Source: Tetmemena sp. SeJ-2015
Taxonomy: Eukaryota > Ciliophora > Spirotrichea > Sporadotrichida > Oxytrichidae
Length of the DNA: 64,000 nt
Assembly: GCA_027382625.1 (NCBI GenBank)
Contig: JAJKFJ010022713.1
Coordinates: forward strand, 1 to 64,000
Direction of reading: 5' to 3'
In this document: positions 1-10,819 of the stretch, piece after piece
Numbering within the stretch: position 1 is the stretch's first letter
How the letters are laid out: the number at the start of each line of letters is the position of its first letter
Notes under the pieces: generated by a model
Told to the model about the DNA's origin: nothing
The model's input: the letters and a program-made list of their open reading frames with translations, nothing else
The model's database searches: none
Made by a program: the position numbers and the translations under genes

Positions 1-700
1 CAAAGTTTAGAGCAGCATCTTTGAAGTGGTGAGCTAGTTGCGGCCATCTGACCAAATGCTCATCTTCTCTATAGCAGAGGTGCTGTAGGAGGAGGTTATG
101 GGGCTAAATCTTTGATTGAGAGTTAAAGACTATTGACATCTAGGACTAGACCATTCCAGCCTGCCTCTCGATGAGCACGATTACCTTTCCGATAGATCAA
201 TGAGGCTCTGCTCAAGAGCCACAGACTCGAGTCTACTATCTGGGTGAGCTTTGAGAATCTCAACGAGGTCGGGGACCTTGCCAAGATGGAATAGGAGGGG
301 CACGGGGACCAAATGTAGCGCTAGTATTGCAAATAACCATCTAGGAGGAGCCTGGGGCGTTTGGCTGAACCAAGCTTGTTATATAGAGAGAACCTTTGGC
401 AGGTGGCGAAAGTAGGTTTATCTCTGAATGCTATCTGGGACTAGCTGCTGCAGAATACATATGAATCCTCCTAGCTCTATTGAGTGGGGAGGTCAGCGAA
501 GCGTCGATATCCAAGAGGTTGGCTTGCTTTCTCGCTGCGGATCGGTATATATTTGCCCTTTGCAGGTAATCTTGACTTGATCTCTTGCTAGCTATAGGAT
601 GTATCGGAGAGTGGGCACGGGTGGAGGTCAATATCAACGTGAATTGTCGGCAAGTCAAGCTCTGAATCACATCCATATAGGGTAATCATGAGGCCCGGGA
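1..700. other. Unassigned 5' region, coding-like on the minus strand
   Basis: No family is recognised. On the minus strand, from about 480 down to about 10, one frame stays open if TAA/TAG are read as Gln and gives peptide of ordinary composition, for example 'LVEILKAHPDSRLESV' around 200-270. A second minus frame (431-676) is also open, so the frame is not certain. The segment could be the 3' part of a gene that begins outside any recognisable start here, or an exon set interrupted by introns or IESs. Confidence 0.25.
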
Positions 701-999
701 GATTTTAGTGTTTAGGCTCAGGAGTGGCCATAGTGGCTGTGACCAAATATATTTAAACTAGTAAAACTTCATCCAATCAACTCACTTTAAGATCCGAGGA
801 CTTTACTAACTGCAAAAGCTAACTGAAGTAATTGATTACTACTACTGCTGCTAGGCCTTTTACCAGTGGTAGTAGTTGGGGGCCTCAAACCGATCAGAAA
901 AAAGGTAAGTCATCCGTCTTGATTTCATTTTATATTCTTCTCATTAAACATAAAAACCAGCAATAAGGTAAGAACGCCAATCTAGCCAATTAAAATTCA

Positions 1000-2206
1000 T
1001 GTGTGAAACATGTTGATTAAGATACAGAGAACATTTATGATGACTTGAAATATATGTGCGGTCTGGGGCAATATATGTGCGGTACAGAGCCGCACGTGCG
1101 GTGCCGGGACCGCACATACTTCCCCACACCGCACATATGTCCCAGACCGCACGTGCGGTGTGGGGAGACCCCTGTGCGGTCGGGGACCGCACGTGCGGTG
1201 TGGGCAAACCCTGTGCGGTCCGGGACCGCACGTGCGGTGGGGGACCCACCACCCAAAGATAGTAAGCTTAATAGTTTAAATATCTTGCTTTGCCTTGGCT
1301 CTGAGTTCCTCCTCTTCCTTTTGGAGGCGTTTATACTCCTCGGTCTAATGGGAAACTTCCTTCTATAGCTGAGTCTCGTGCCTATTTACGTCTGCGTTAG
1401 CAAGTAGCTTGTTCTCCGTAGCTACCTTGACGGTAAGTAGAGCAGGTTTACCACCTTTGCAATTAAGATGCTTGAGGATCTTATAGTCAGCAGAGCACTT
1501 CTCCTTGTTCTCGGCCAGCACCTTGTTAACTCCGTCGATGGCAGTCTCAGCTACGAACTTCTTAAAGTCATCATGGATGATAAAGCCTCCAATATCTGTG
1601 TGGAATACTACATCAACTGTACTGCAGAGATCTCCCTTTTTGTCTTGATCATGACGGGGCTTGCTAACTCTGTAGGGAAGCTACCAGCTATATCCCTTAC
1701 GGCCATCTGGCATAGTAGCTTACTATCTCATTGGCTTCTCCACATCTTCGTGAAAGCATACGTTGACAAATGTCTTCTGGTCGAAGTACTGCTTGTTCAA
1801 ATCACTAATGAGTTTCACAATAACTCAATACTCTTTAAAGTATGTTTCTTGGAGCTGGTCTTGATGCAGAATAGGGCGTTAGGCTGGATGAGTTTGGTCC
1901 CCACAGGCAAGTCGCCAGCATCCTCCAACTGACGAAGGTACTGCTCATACTCTGCTTTTTAGTTGGGGTCTGAGATTTCTTTTACGTAGTCAGCTAGCAT
2001 AGATTTGAACTCTGGCTGCTCCATGGCCTTGGTGAAGGCGCGCAGTTCCTGTTTGGACATGTCGATCTTCTTGCCCTCGAACAGAGGTGGTCTATTCCTG
2101 GAGCGTTATCTGCCTGAGGGGCTTGTGGGGCTGGCTTTGCCTGACCAGTGAGTTTGATTCTGTTGAAGTCTTCGGATGCGTATGGGTTCATAAATACAAT
2201 ATTCAC
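1000..2206 (-). CDS. PIH1-domain dynein-assembly factor, Kintoun/DNAAF2-like
   Basis: PIH1 proteins of the Kintoun type act in the cytoplasm with HSP90/R2TP to pre-assemble axonemal dyneins. The minus-strand translation has the PIH1 order: 'LPVGTKLIQPNALFCIKT' (about 1,870), 'KTFVNVCFHEDVEKP' (about 1,770), 'SWQLPYRVSKPRHDQDKKGD' then 'VDVVFHTDI' (about 1,690-1,590). The last part is the diagnostic Kintoun stretch. After it come a Lys/Glu-rich helix (about 1,400-1,280) and an open frame running into the GC-rich palindrome array, ending at TGA near 1,001; whether that tail is translated is doubtful. The frame changes near 2,100 and near 1,830. The second change can be bridged by a 20-nt GT-AG segment or by a short ATTG-flanked insert. 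The start chosen is the ATG at 2206, but the first 100 bases are ambiguous in frame. Confidence 0.8.
1057..1245. repeat. GC-rich array of CACGTG-centred palindromes
   Basis: The 12-base perfect palindrome CCGCACGTGCGG occurs at 1090-1101, 1147-1158, 1187-1198 and 1226-1237 (start spacings 57, 40 and 39). The last three copies sit in a tandem unit of about 39-40 bp that also carries TGTGCGGTC/GACCGCAC half-sites. The block is strongly GC-rich against AT-rich surroundings. Several frames are open through it on both strands, which is expected of a stop-poor GC-rich repeat and is not evidence of coding. It lies just 3' of the Kintoun gene on the minus strand. Each unit could form a hairpin or cruciform. 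Confidence 0.85.
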
Positions 2207-2447
2207 TAAATTTTTATCATGTTTGTAAAAATCTTGTGATTTTTTGTTGGTAACTGAGTTATAGTTGCTATGGAGTCTCTCTTTTTAAGAGTTATAAATT
2301 TGAATTATAAATTTATACTATCCCACCCCAACACACAAAGATAAATATTGAACTTGAATTTGATCTCCTTGATTCTCGAACATTCTGGGTTCTTTATCTG
2401 ATTAATTAAAATGATTAAAGAAATTAGTAATTTAAAATAGATCGAAA

Positions 2448-2764
2448 ATGCAAAACCAAATGGAGCACCTGTACGCAAAGTACCATGGGTGCGGACACGC
2501 AGACCTCACCAAGTGGTAAGCTAACTTAAAATAATATGAACTTTTACTGTAGGGAGTTCGCTACTGGAGTGCACAGAGACAGCTATGCTTCCCACATCGG
2601 CCACTTCAGCAGACTGTCTTACATGGCAGTAGCAGAGGGAGAATCCATTGCAAAGACCAGACACAAGCTGCTCGAGGTAATTAATCTATCATTGATTATA
2701 AGGAATATAGAAAATGGTTTAGCCATGTGGACCTCCTCCAGCAAAGAGAGACTCAGAGATCTGA
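2448..2764 (+). CDS. SF3B5: Splicing factor 3B subunit 5 (SF3b10)
   Basis: Small core subunit of the SF3b complex of the U2 snRNP, nuclear, about 85 residues as is usual. The gene has two GT-AG introns, 2516-2552 (37 nt) and 2677-2710 (34 nt). Spliced, it gives 'MQNQMEHLYAKYHGCGHADL', then 'HRDSYASHIGHF', then 'KMVQPCGPP', matching the family along its whole length. The codon for Q in 'MVQPCGPP' is TAG and the stop is TGA, so this gene alone fixes the genetic code of the window. No IES is needed to read it. Confidence 0.93.
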
Positions 2765-2970
2765 TCCAGCTCATTTCTAATGGTTGGAGTTTGGACTTTA
2801 ATTATCTTTAACTCTTTGAGAAGATTTTTGGCTTAAAATTTAAATTTGTAATTCCTTAAATAAAAATAATTAAAATGAAAAATTAAGGAAAAAGAAAATA
2901 AATTTTTACAAAATTCAAGACATACAATCCATAAAGGGTGTCCTAAGAAGAAAGGGAAGAGGAAAGATTG

Positions 2971-3961
2971 ATGAGGCCTGCTCTTCCACTCGAAGGGAGG
3001 GACAGATTTCAAGATGAGGAGTATGAACTACCTGAAGAAGATGAGGAAGCCTTGAGGTACTTGATGACGGTCAGACAAGAAGCTAAGAATCTGCTGACAA
3101 GCAATTAAAATTTACTGCTTCTAATAGACACAGTGGGACTATAAAGGATGAGCAAAGTGTAGTGTTTAGAAGCACCAAGCACTCCAATAAAGTGGAAGAT
3201 TTATAACAAGTACCCTAAGATTAAGCTCACGGCCACGATAGAGATTATATTCAGCACAGCCTAGCGAGGATGTACTTCTAGTCTTCTGAGCGAATTCTGA
3301 GTGACATCAAAAGTCAGAGTTAAGAGTATATCGAGGGAGGAGGTGAGCAACTATTAGAAGACGAAGATATTTACTAAGATCAAGATATAGTTAACCACAT
3401 CTTCAAATTTATAAATGCATTTAGTGGAGTGATAAGTTTATCAGCAAGGCACAAAAAGCCAGTCTAAGTGCGAAACTTTGGGATTAAAGCTGGATAGATG
3501 AAGTACTAAGCCAAAGAAAGGTTTTCAGGCAGCAACTTATTCAAGCTTAGAAGGAGGCCCCCAGGTCGAAGAGATATAGAGATGCCCAAACCTTCTTCGA
3601 CTTTTATAAAGAGTCACTGAAACTAGAAAACTAAAGTACTCAGTTAGTGCAGATATATTGCTTGGCCTCTGAGCTGGTTCTTTAGGAAATTTTTCAAATA
3701 ATTGCTCTTGAGCGTGAAGAATATTGGGATGAATAGGACGGTATCCCAGATAATGACTTGCAGTTTATGTTTGCAATGCTTTGTCTGTTAGACATGCCCT
3801 TGCTGCCAGATTAAGCAGCCGACTTGACCCAGCTTTTGAATATCATGCTGAAACATAGACAAAACATAGATGAGAGCAGCTAAGCCGGGAGGGAGAGACT
3901 AGCAGCCTTAGATGTCAACATTTGCGTTATTACTGAATACTTTAAGCAAAGATTCAAGTGA
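2971..3961 (+). CDS. Gemin2/SIP1-like SMN-complex protein
   Basis: Gemin2 is the SMN partner that holds the Sm protein ring during snRNP assembly. The C-terminal half matches the family: 'FMFAMLCLLDMPLLPDQA' (about 3,765-3,815) and 'LDVNICVITEYFKQRFK' at the end correspond to the conserved LLACLEKPLLP and LNLLICLVSRYF helices. The N-terminus carries the 'LRYLMTVRQEAKNLL' helix. Three frames join into one if 3210-3241 and 3326-3357 (32 nt each, GT-AG) are removed as introns; the second intron is less certain. UAR codons are frequent. The gene is 206 bp after SF3B5 and on the same strand, an apt neighbour, but eukaryotic genes are transcribed separately. Confidence 0.72.
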
Positions 3962-4049
3962 ATTCTTAAATTAACTTCTTATAGTACACTTTAACACTTA
4001 ATTAAGCAAGCTAATTTCTTTAAAAAATGTTATGTTCCTATTTGATCTA

Positions 4050-6056
4050 ATTGCAATGATGAGAAAGATTCTCCAGGGAGATAAGGAAAGGGCCAGAATC
4101 TGCCCAAAGAGAGGAAGTCTGCAATTCTCGCAGCCATGCAAAACAGATTCTCATTTGCACCAGGCTTGCAGGGAACCTCAAGGCCAGAAGAAGATGAAGA
4201 TGATGTGGAGAGGCTCATTAACAAAGGCTTTGATCAGTATCTGCATATTCTCAAAACCTCCCTCTTTGAAAAAGTGGCGCCTCACCTAGTTGCTTTCCTT
4301 CTATGCCTGACAGACAAGCAATTGCTCACACTCTCTAAATGCCAACTGAACGGTGAGATGACGGCTCCCTTGTACTTTCCTTAAGACTTCAAAGACATCC
4401 TGAATCCTTTCTAGTTGAACTTGTTTACTAAGTCGCAGATTTGGAAGATTCCTAGAAGCAGGTTCCTCACTGCCTACTAAACAAACTAGTTGCCCTCAAT
4501 TCAGCTAGCTAATTTAAGCTACCCAGAACTCCTGAATAAGCCTCAGTACAGACAAGAGATTTAGAGAGATCATCGTTTTCTGCAGCTGCTTCAAGAGCTA
4601 CCTGATTTCCTTTTGCTGTTAAGTGAGTCTTAGAAAGCAGTACTTGGAAATGCTATCAAACATGATAATAGCATTATATACTCTTATAATCTTCATGAGG
4701 TGTTGCTAAAGTATTTCTTTGTGACTGTGAGTGTGGAGTAACTCGCTCAATTTGAAAACATGGTGGCAGCTCAAGCCAAAGAAGTAGAGCATGAATGAGG
4801 AGCTACTTAGGGAACTGGCAACTCAAATGCCAATTCAAATGAAGGCTGTTAATGGAAAGAAGGGTGGAAACGGAGCCTCTATAATGGGGGATAAATCCGG
4901 AGACCCTCTTGTTAAGATCCTGGATTATAAATAGGACATGTGCGCTCTGATTGACACCATAGCTAGTGTGGACGTCTTTAAATCCATAGATATAGACCTG
5001 CCAGACAACTACCTAAACAACGCTCAGTTCACTCAGATTCAGAGACTCACTAAGATCAGAGGAGAGCTTGAGAAACAGAACCCAGACCTCAGGGAAACCT
5101 AGAGTAGAATTATGAAGTGCATTTATATGTGTTTGTCTATATATGTAAGAGTTTGCTGAAGAGGTTTATTATGGACTTGGATGTTAAAGAGGCCTACGAG
5201 TTTTCAATCTTGAATCCCTTCCTCCTTAATGAAGAAGAGCTTATGAACCTTATCAATTTGCATTTAGAGTATCATTATGAAGGGATAACTATTTTTTTCA
5301 ATGACATCTAAGAAGAGGAAGATGATCAGGCGCAATAGAAGGAGATCGAGCTTGAGTTGGATTTGAATAAACTGGTGGAGAGTAGTTCATCAGAGGATGA
5401 GGAAAACTAGGCCACTTCAAGAGATGGAGAGGACACTTCATATGATCGACCATTCAATAGAGATGCAGCTTTCAAAGCAAATAATGGTGCAGGTCAAGCA
5501 GCCATGAGTGCTTCAGGAAAATAGAAAGGCAACAAGTAGCAAGCTTATAATCCTTATGGAGGAAGTGAAGACCTTAGTGAGAATTCTAGATAGAATTACA
5601 ACACCAACGTGCCAGCCCAGTTCTTGCAAGTCCCCACTCGCGGTCAATAAGCTGCAGGTCCAAATGCTAAGGCTGTGATATAATGTATTAAATTATCTAA
5701 AAGTTTGTGAACTTCATCAGAAATAGCAACTCGAGAGCTAAGACTGGAAGAAAGAGTCTCATGAACATGGATCTTGGACGGATTGCCAACGATGTTCAGG
5801 CTAGAGCGTTAGACCCCTATGCTTTAAATTATAAGATAATTTGTTAACTTAATCTGATGGGATGAGCTACAACGCTCTGAACATGATTCAAGAGCACAGA
5901 AGAAACTCAAGACAAAGGGATTCAGACTCCGAGGATGAGGACGACTCAGATGAAGAGCAAGTCTCTGACCTCAGATCTAGATCAGGATTCTAACAGCTTT
6001 AATACTCGCAGAATAATTTGGGGAGCGGCTTTGACTACAACAACTACTATCAGTGA
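4050..6056 (+). CDS. Unknown protein with acidic, low-complexity C-terminus
   Basis: No family recognised. A helical N-terminal part contains 'ERLINKGFDQYLHILKTS' and 'VAPHLVAFLLCLTDKQLLTL' (from the ATG at 4136; the frame is open further upstream, so the true start may be earlier). The reading frame is continuous if GT-AG introns 4733-4769 (37 nt), 5117-5151 (35 nt) and a 29-nt one near 5,675 are removed. The second half is acidic and rich in Ser, Asn and Gln ('ESSSSEDEENQATSRDGED'), followed by a basic patch 'RNSNSRAKTGRKSLMN' and a Tyr/Asn tail ending 'YNNYYQ' at TGA 6054-6056. The stop overlaps the end of the convergent downstream gene. Confidence 0.6.
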
Positions 6057-8575
6057 AGAATGATTTCTAAAACTCGCTCATGGATTTATTTTAATTTCTC
6101 AATTTCAAATCTTTGTATTCGCATATTATCTATTTCTGAGTCAATAAGTTTACTGGAGATGAACTCAAGCAGATGGCTGAGTGTGTTATCGTTTTCCACA
6201 AATAGCTCAATAATTCTTTTCTTGTCGTGATCCGTTAAGTTATCCTTGGTCATAGTCTAGGCACTCACTACACCCCCAGATTTGAAAGGATTACCGCCTC
6301 TAGTTTCATTCAATCCATCGTTGATGCTATCATTGAAGCCACTCTTGCCCATAGTGCTGTTATTGAAAGTGCTATTACCGTGAGCTGCAGTCATTGCTGC
6401 TCCCACTCTTGTCCTTCTTATCCATAATGACTGCATCTATGCAGTTCTTGAATGTCTACACTAGCACCTCTGATTCCTGTTTCTGAGTTACGAACTACTT
6501 CTAAAGCTATATCTATTTCTGCTTTTGCTGGTTCAAAAGCTTCTAAGCAGCTAGTTTCTCTCGCAGATGCTGTGCCATCTCTTATCTCCTTCTGTTATCC
6601 TCCTCATATAACTAAACTAGTGCTCCTTTTTAAAATGCCCACAAGAGTATTATGAAATTTACTCAACCATAAGAGCAGAGGCAGCAGGGTTCCTATTTGT
6701 AAGCTCGAGTACATCAAAAAGTTGCTGAGTGAGTTTGGCGTTGTACATGAAAGTCTTCTTTAGATCACCAGGGCCTCTGCCCTCTGCATACCCTTGAGAA
6801 ACCTTGGACATGTACTTCAAGTTGCTGACGTTTGAAACTCCCAACCTAAGCTACTCTGCCTCACTTTAGTACTACTATGCTTGCTCTTAATTTTAGGAAG
6901 ACTAATACTCGAAGCTCAAAGGATTAGGTACTGCCTAGTTTTTAGTAGTTTAGCTGACATAGGTGTCCTTGTTCATGAAAATTTATCATTACTATGAATT
7001 TAATGAGATAGGGACTGTAAGCTGAGTTGAAAGTATTCTGTCCTTCTATCAAAGCTGCAGAGTTAGAATCATCCTGTGAGGAATGCATCAGCAGAGGGAC
7101 TTGATTCCCCTCTGATGGCTGCTCAAACTAAGTCTCTTGAGCTTCAAGATAGTGATTGGGCTTGCTGCTAACTGGCTGCTACGCAAAACTCTGAGTAGTC
7201 ATTCCTACTTATTAAGAACCTAGGTTGCTTTGTCTGGGCTGTGCAATTTAAGATAAACTTGAAAAATTAATTAAACTGATGTGCTTGAGAATCCCTATTG
7301 AAGGTTGCGTAAAGATTTCCATCTTGCTAGGAAGCTCCGTCCATCATAGTAGAAGGTGGCCTCAGGTTTGGATCTTGCAAGGCGTGAGAGGCTTGGGTCC
7401 TTGAAATTGTCTAACCTTGAATCTCCCCTCTCTAAATTTTTATCCCAAAGAAATAAAGATTAGAATAAATGTTTCTAAATAGTTTGGTCAAAGGTCTGTA
7501 TTGTGTTTTGCTTTGCACTTATTATATCTGGGGATTAAGTAGGCAGATGTTGGAAAGTTTTAGCTATCTAAGCTCCCTTTTCCGGGCCCTTATTATAATT
7601 TACGATGTTGTTTTGTTCATTAGAGAGTCATTGTTAAATTCTTCCCTTGTAAACCTGAGCCATTTTCAAGCTCTTGATTAAATAAATTCATCCTTATTTT
7701 TAAAAAAGGATTCATAATGGAATCTGCAGCTTGCTGCTATAGGTTCTGGATTTCATCAAGTGTAGTTTGATTTAGCAAGTTGATCTCCTCACATTCATTA
7801 TGCTACTTCGAAAGAGCAATTTTGAGCATCTTGTTCTAAAGCCTGCTGTCTCTGATTTCATAGTCCAGAAATTTTTCCTGTCATCCTCTAGCTCATCAAT
7901 CGTTTGCTTCAGCTTTTCTAAAAGGAAAAAAAATTTGAAAAAAATCAACTTTCCCTATCTCTTATTAAACTTACAGAGAGTCTTCTCTTGCGTGTCGCAC
8001 TTGGACCTGAGTTTCATGCATTAAACTCTGAATACTTGCGTCTATTTCTCTAGATCGTTGATTCTGGAGTCTTATTAAGTCTTCAGCTCTGTCTCATTAG
8101 CCTTAGACTTTAATGAAACTAGCTCCTTTGCACCTTAAGCATGTGAAACTGAAAATATATAATCACTCTGCTCTAATCTTACTCTGAAGGCAGTTAGGAA
8201 ATCCTTTTCATGTTTCTCTAAAATAGTGTCCAGCCTGTTGTCCAAGTCAGTTATTTGAGCTGAGATCCTATTTGAGAGGCCTTGAATTCTGTCTGTGTAA
8301 CCTCCGCCATCTCTTTCTCTGGAGCCTCCAAACGAATCCCCTATCACGAATTTATTATTCTCACCGACACAAGAAAGTTAATTTTGCTTCTTAAACTTTC
8401 TCTTTTTTGTTGTAGAATAGAACTTACCTGATACTCTACTAGCAATTGACATAGCTAGACTTTTCATAATGGTGTCTTAGTTTACATTCTGTGAAGTTAG
8501 CTTCTGTAACTTAAGCAAATTAGATGGCGACTGCCTTGGAGATATGCTGAACGGTTGTTGTTACTGTTCTGACAT
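6050..8575 (-). CDS. Coiled-coil protein, family not recognised
   Basis: Starts at the ATG 8575-8573 ('MSEQQQQPFSISPRQSPSN'), with a Gly/Arg-rich linker near 8,320, then long heptad-like segments: 'LSNRISAQITDLDNRLDTIL' (about 8,270), 'KLKQTIDELEDDRKNF' (about 7,900) and 'MAQHLREKLAAQKLLNQQKQ' (about 6,560). It ends in another helix with TGA at 6052-6050. Introns of GT-AG type are visible near 8,340-8,430 and 7,925-7,975. A one-base frame change at the T5/A5 run 7872-7876 is probably a sequence error. The stretch 6,660-7,650 has several unresolved frame changes, so two genes cannot be excluded. A basal-body or cytoskeletal role is only a guess from the coiled coils. Confidence 0.6.
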
Positions 8576-8693
8576 TACCCAATTTTATAAATAAAAAAAA
8601 ATTTAAATTTACAAAAAAAAACAAATTTTTTTCAATAAGCGCTTAAATAATTTTGTAATTTAATTTCAAGCCGTAAATTATAAAAGCATAGTA

Positions 8694-10815
8694 ATGAAAT
8701 TCAGCAGAGCTCATCAATTCATCTTTAATAAGCTTATCAAGGAGAGGAAGGCTCCCTGCTTTGAAGTAAACTCACACCAGATCTAGATCCTTAAGGACCC
8801 AGTCGACTATTACCTCACTATGCATGTAAGCCAAAAGAAGTTAAGTTGATTCATGTTTAGAAACTAGCGAAGCAAAGTGAATTGAGAATTAGCATGAGTG
8901 CTCTGTACCTGGGCACTGGCAAGCTTGAGAAATATTTGGTCGAGAGACTTGACAAGAAACTTGAGCAGAATCAAAGACTCAAACTCAACATCATTATGGA
9001 CTACATGGGAGAGGAACCAGAATTGGCTCCAAAGACAATCTTAGTTCGATCATAACATAGCAGCATATTCCTTATATTAAAGTTCACTGGAATTGGTGAG
9101 GAATCTGAAGTCAAAGCACGTTAATAGGAATGTGAGAATAGGCTTTTGGCATCACCCAGACACAGGACTACTCAAGGGAAAGATGATGCAGGGCCCCATG
9201 AGGGAAATCTTTGGCGTTCATCACATCAAAGCGCATGTCTTTGACCACAACGTAGTCATAACAGGGTAAGCAAAAATAAACTACTTCCATTCTATAATGT
9301 AATGATAAAAAATTTTAAACTTTGCTTAGTGCCAATTTGAGTGAGGATTATTTCACAGACAGATAAGACAGGTGTTATGTAATCCACGATTGCGAACCAC
9401 TCGCAAATTACTTTGATGACTTACTTGGAATATGTAAACCTTGTGAGTGATTTTATACTTCATTTAGTAACTGACTGCTCTTACAACCTAATGGAGAATG
9501 GAAATTTAGAGATGCTGCCCCAGTACCCAATCCCAGAAAAGGAAAGCAAGGAATTTAAGAATCAAATGGCCCACCATATCAGGTTCCACCGCTTTTCGCA
9601 CCGAACTCAGATCCCCACTAACTATGACCTCACTATTCAATTAAAATTTATAAAAAGAGGCAGTAAGTTTTGAATTAATTTTTTTGGATTGAGGAGTTCT
9701 TCTCTGAGGACCAACCTGTCAATAAAAATGATGAGGATGTGGTTCTACTTGAAGCGAAAGCCAAAAGCAAACCCTTCAAAGATAGAATGAAAGAGATTTA
9801 TAATTTTAAAGCTTGAAAAAATAAAAGAGAAGCAGGATTAAGAAACTCAGAAGGAGATCTGGAAAGATCCCAAAGCGTAGACTGATCAAGATTTGGCTGG
9901 AGAAGAGCAAATTTTGATAGAGAGCACATCGCTTAAAGATGACTACATCCTCAATAAAATAGTAGCAGTCAATAAGAAGTAGTCCGAAGATGAAATCAAT
10001 AAACCTAATTGGTGCATTTGTTCGTTTTTATTATAAATAGTTATGAGATAGAGTTTAGAGATAATGATAGAGTGTTCATAGTGCCTACTTTACAGATGAA
10101 TGTCATCGACTACCGTGAAGATGAAGTCTTTCTCTTAGACTTGTTGAAATATTACGCCTCTCTTTCAGATAGTTCGCCAGAGAAATAAAGCGTACTAACC
10201 CGTATAAGACTTGCGACAGGATACTTGAATTTACAGAAAGAATATTTAGACGTGTTGAATGGTCCAGGGCATAAGTAACTCTAAACTGAGCTGCTTACTT
10301 CTTCACCACGAGCAAATGGATTCTATAAGGCTGGCAGATTCAAGAAATACATTCCAGGTCTCTACAGAGCCAACGAACTCGCAATTTTACTTTCATTAAG
10401 TTTATTTAAACTTATTTTGAAGTAGAATAGAGGAAAGGAGAATATCAAGATATTTGAATGGGAGATGGGTGAGTGGACCTATCACGCCAAAGGAGCCTGG
10501 TTCTATGAAAATGATTTTGATGAGCATAGTAAAGACTTGCCAGTAATGACTGTGATTGGATCATCTAACTACAGTTCCCGCTCTAATAGGAGAGATACAG
10601 AAGCGTAGCTCTATATTTAAACAACACTCAATACTTTATTGCCCCTATATATTGTGAGTGACAGTGTTAATTTCAGAAAGAAGCTTAAGGAAGAAAGTGA
10701 TCACCTATATTCTAACTCAAAGCAAATGAGCATTCAAGACATAACGAAATTAGACGAAGATAAACTCAAGTGGAGTGAATGGGCTCTCTCCAAAATTATG
10801 AATAAATTACTTTGA
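8694..10815 (+). CDS. PGS1: Phosphatidylglycerophosphate synthase, PLD-superfamily type (PGS1)
   Basis: Transfers glycerol-3-phosphate to CDP-diacylglycerol, the first step of cardiolipin synthesis, in mitochondria. Seen in order: 'SALYLGTGKLEKYL', 'RGTRIGSKDNLS', the first HKD-like motif 'HHIKAHVFDHNVVITGAN' split by a GT-AG intron of about 64 nt (9266-9329), 'LSEDYFTDRQDRC', later 'NGFYKAGRFKKYIPG', and the second motif 'WTYHAKGAWFY' with 'IGSSNYSSRSNRRDTEAQ'. The start ATG at 8694 gives 'MKFSRAHQFIFNKLI'. A single-base frame slip at 9007-9009, inside the conserved DYxRGxR, looks like a homopolymer error. A second intron lies near 10,010-10,040. The stop is TGA 10813-10815. Confidence 0.9.
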
Positions 10816-10819
10816 TTTT

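Noticed and set aside
1057..1245. CRISPR-like array
   Set aside because: The repeats are self-palindromic, the intervals are not unique spacers, there are no cas genes, and the DNA is eukaryotic.
944..1368. Several open frames on both strands across the GC-rich block
   Set aside because: They arise because the repeat lacks stop codons; composition (Cys/His/Pro/Arg repeats) differs in every frame and none has outside support.
1468..1932. 154-residue plus-strand ORF
   Set aside because: It is the antisense shadow of the Kintoun PIH1 domain, which has clear family motifs on the minus strand.
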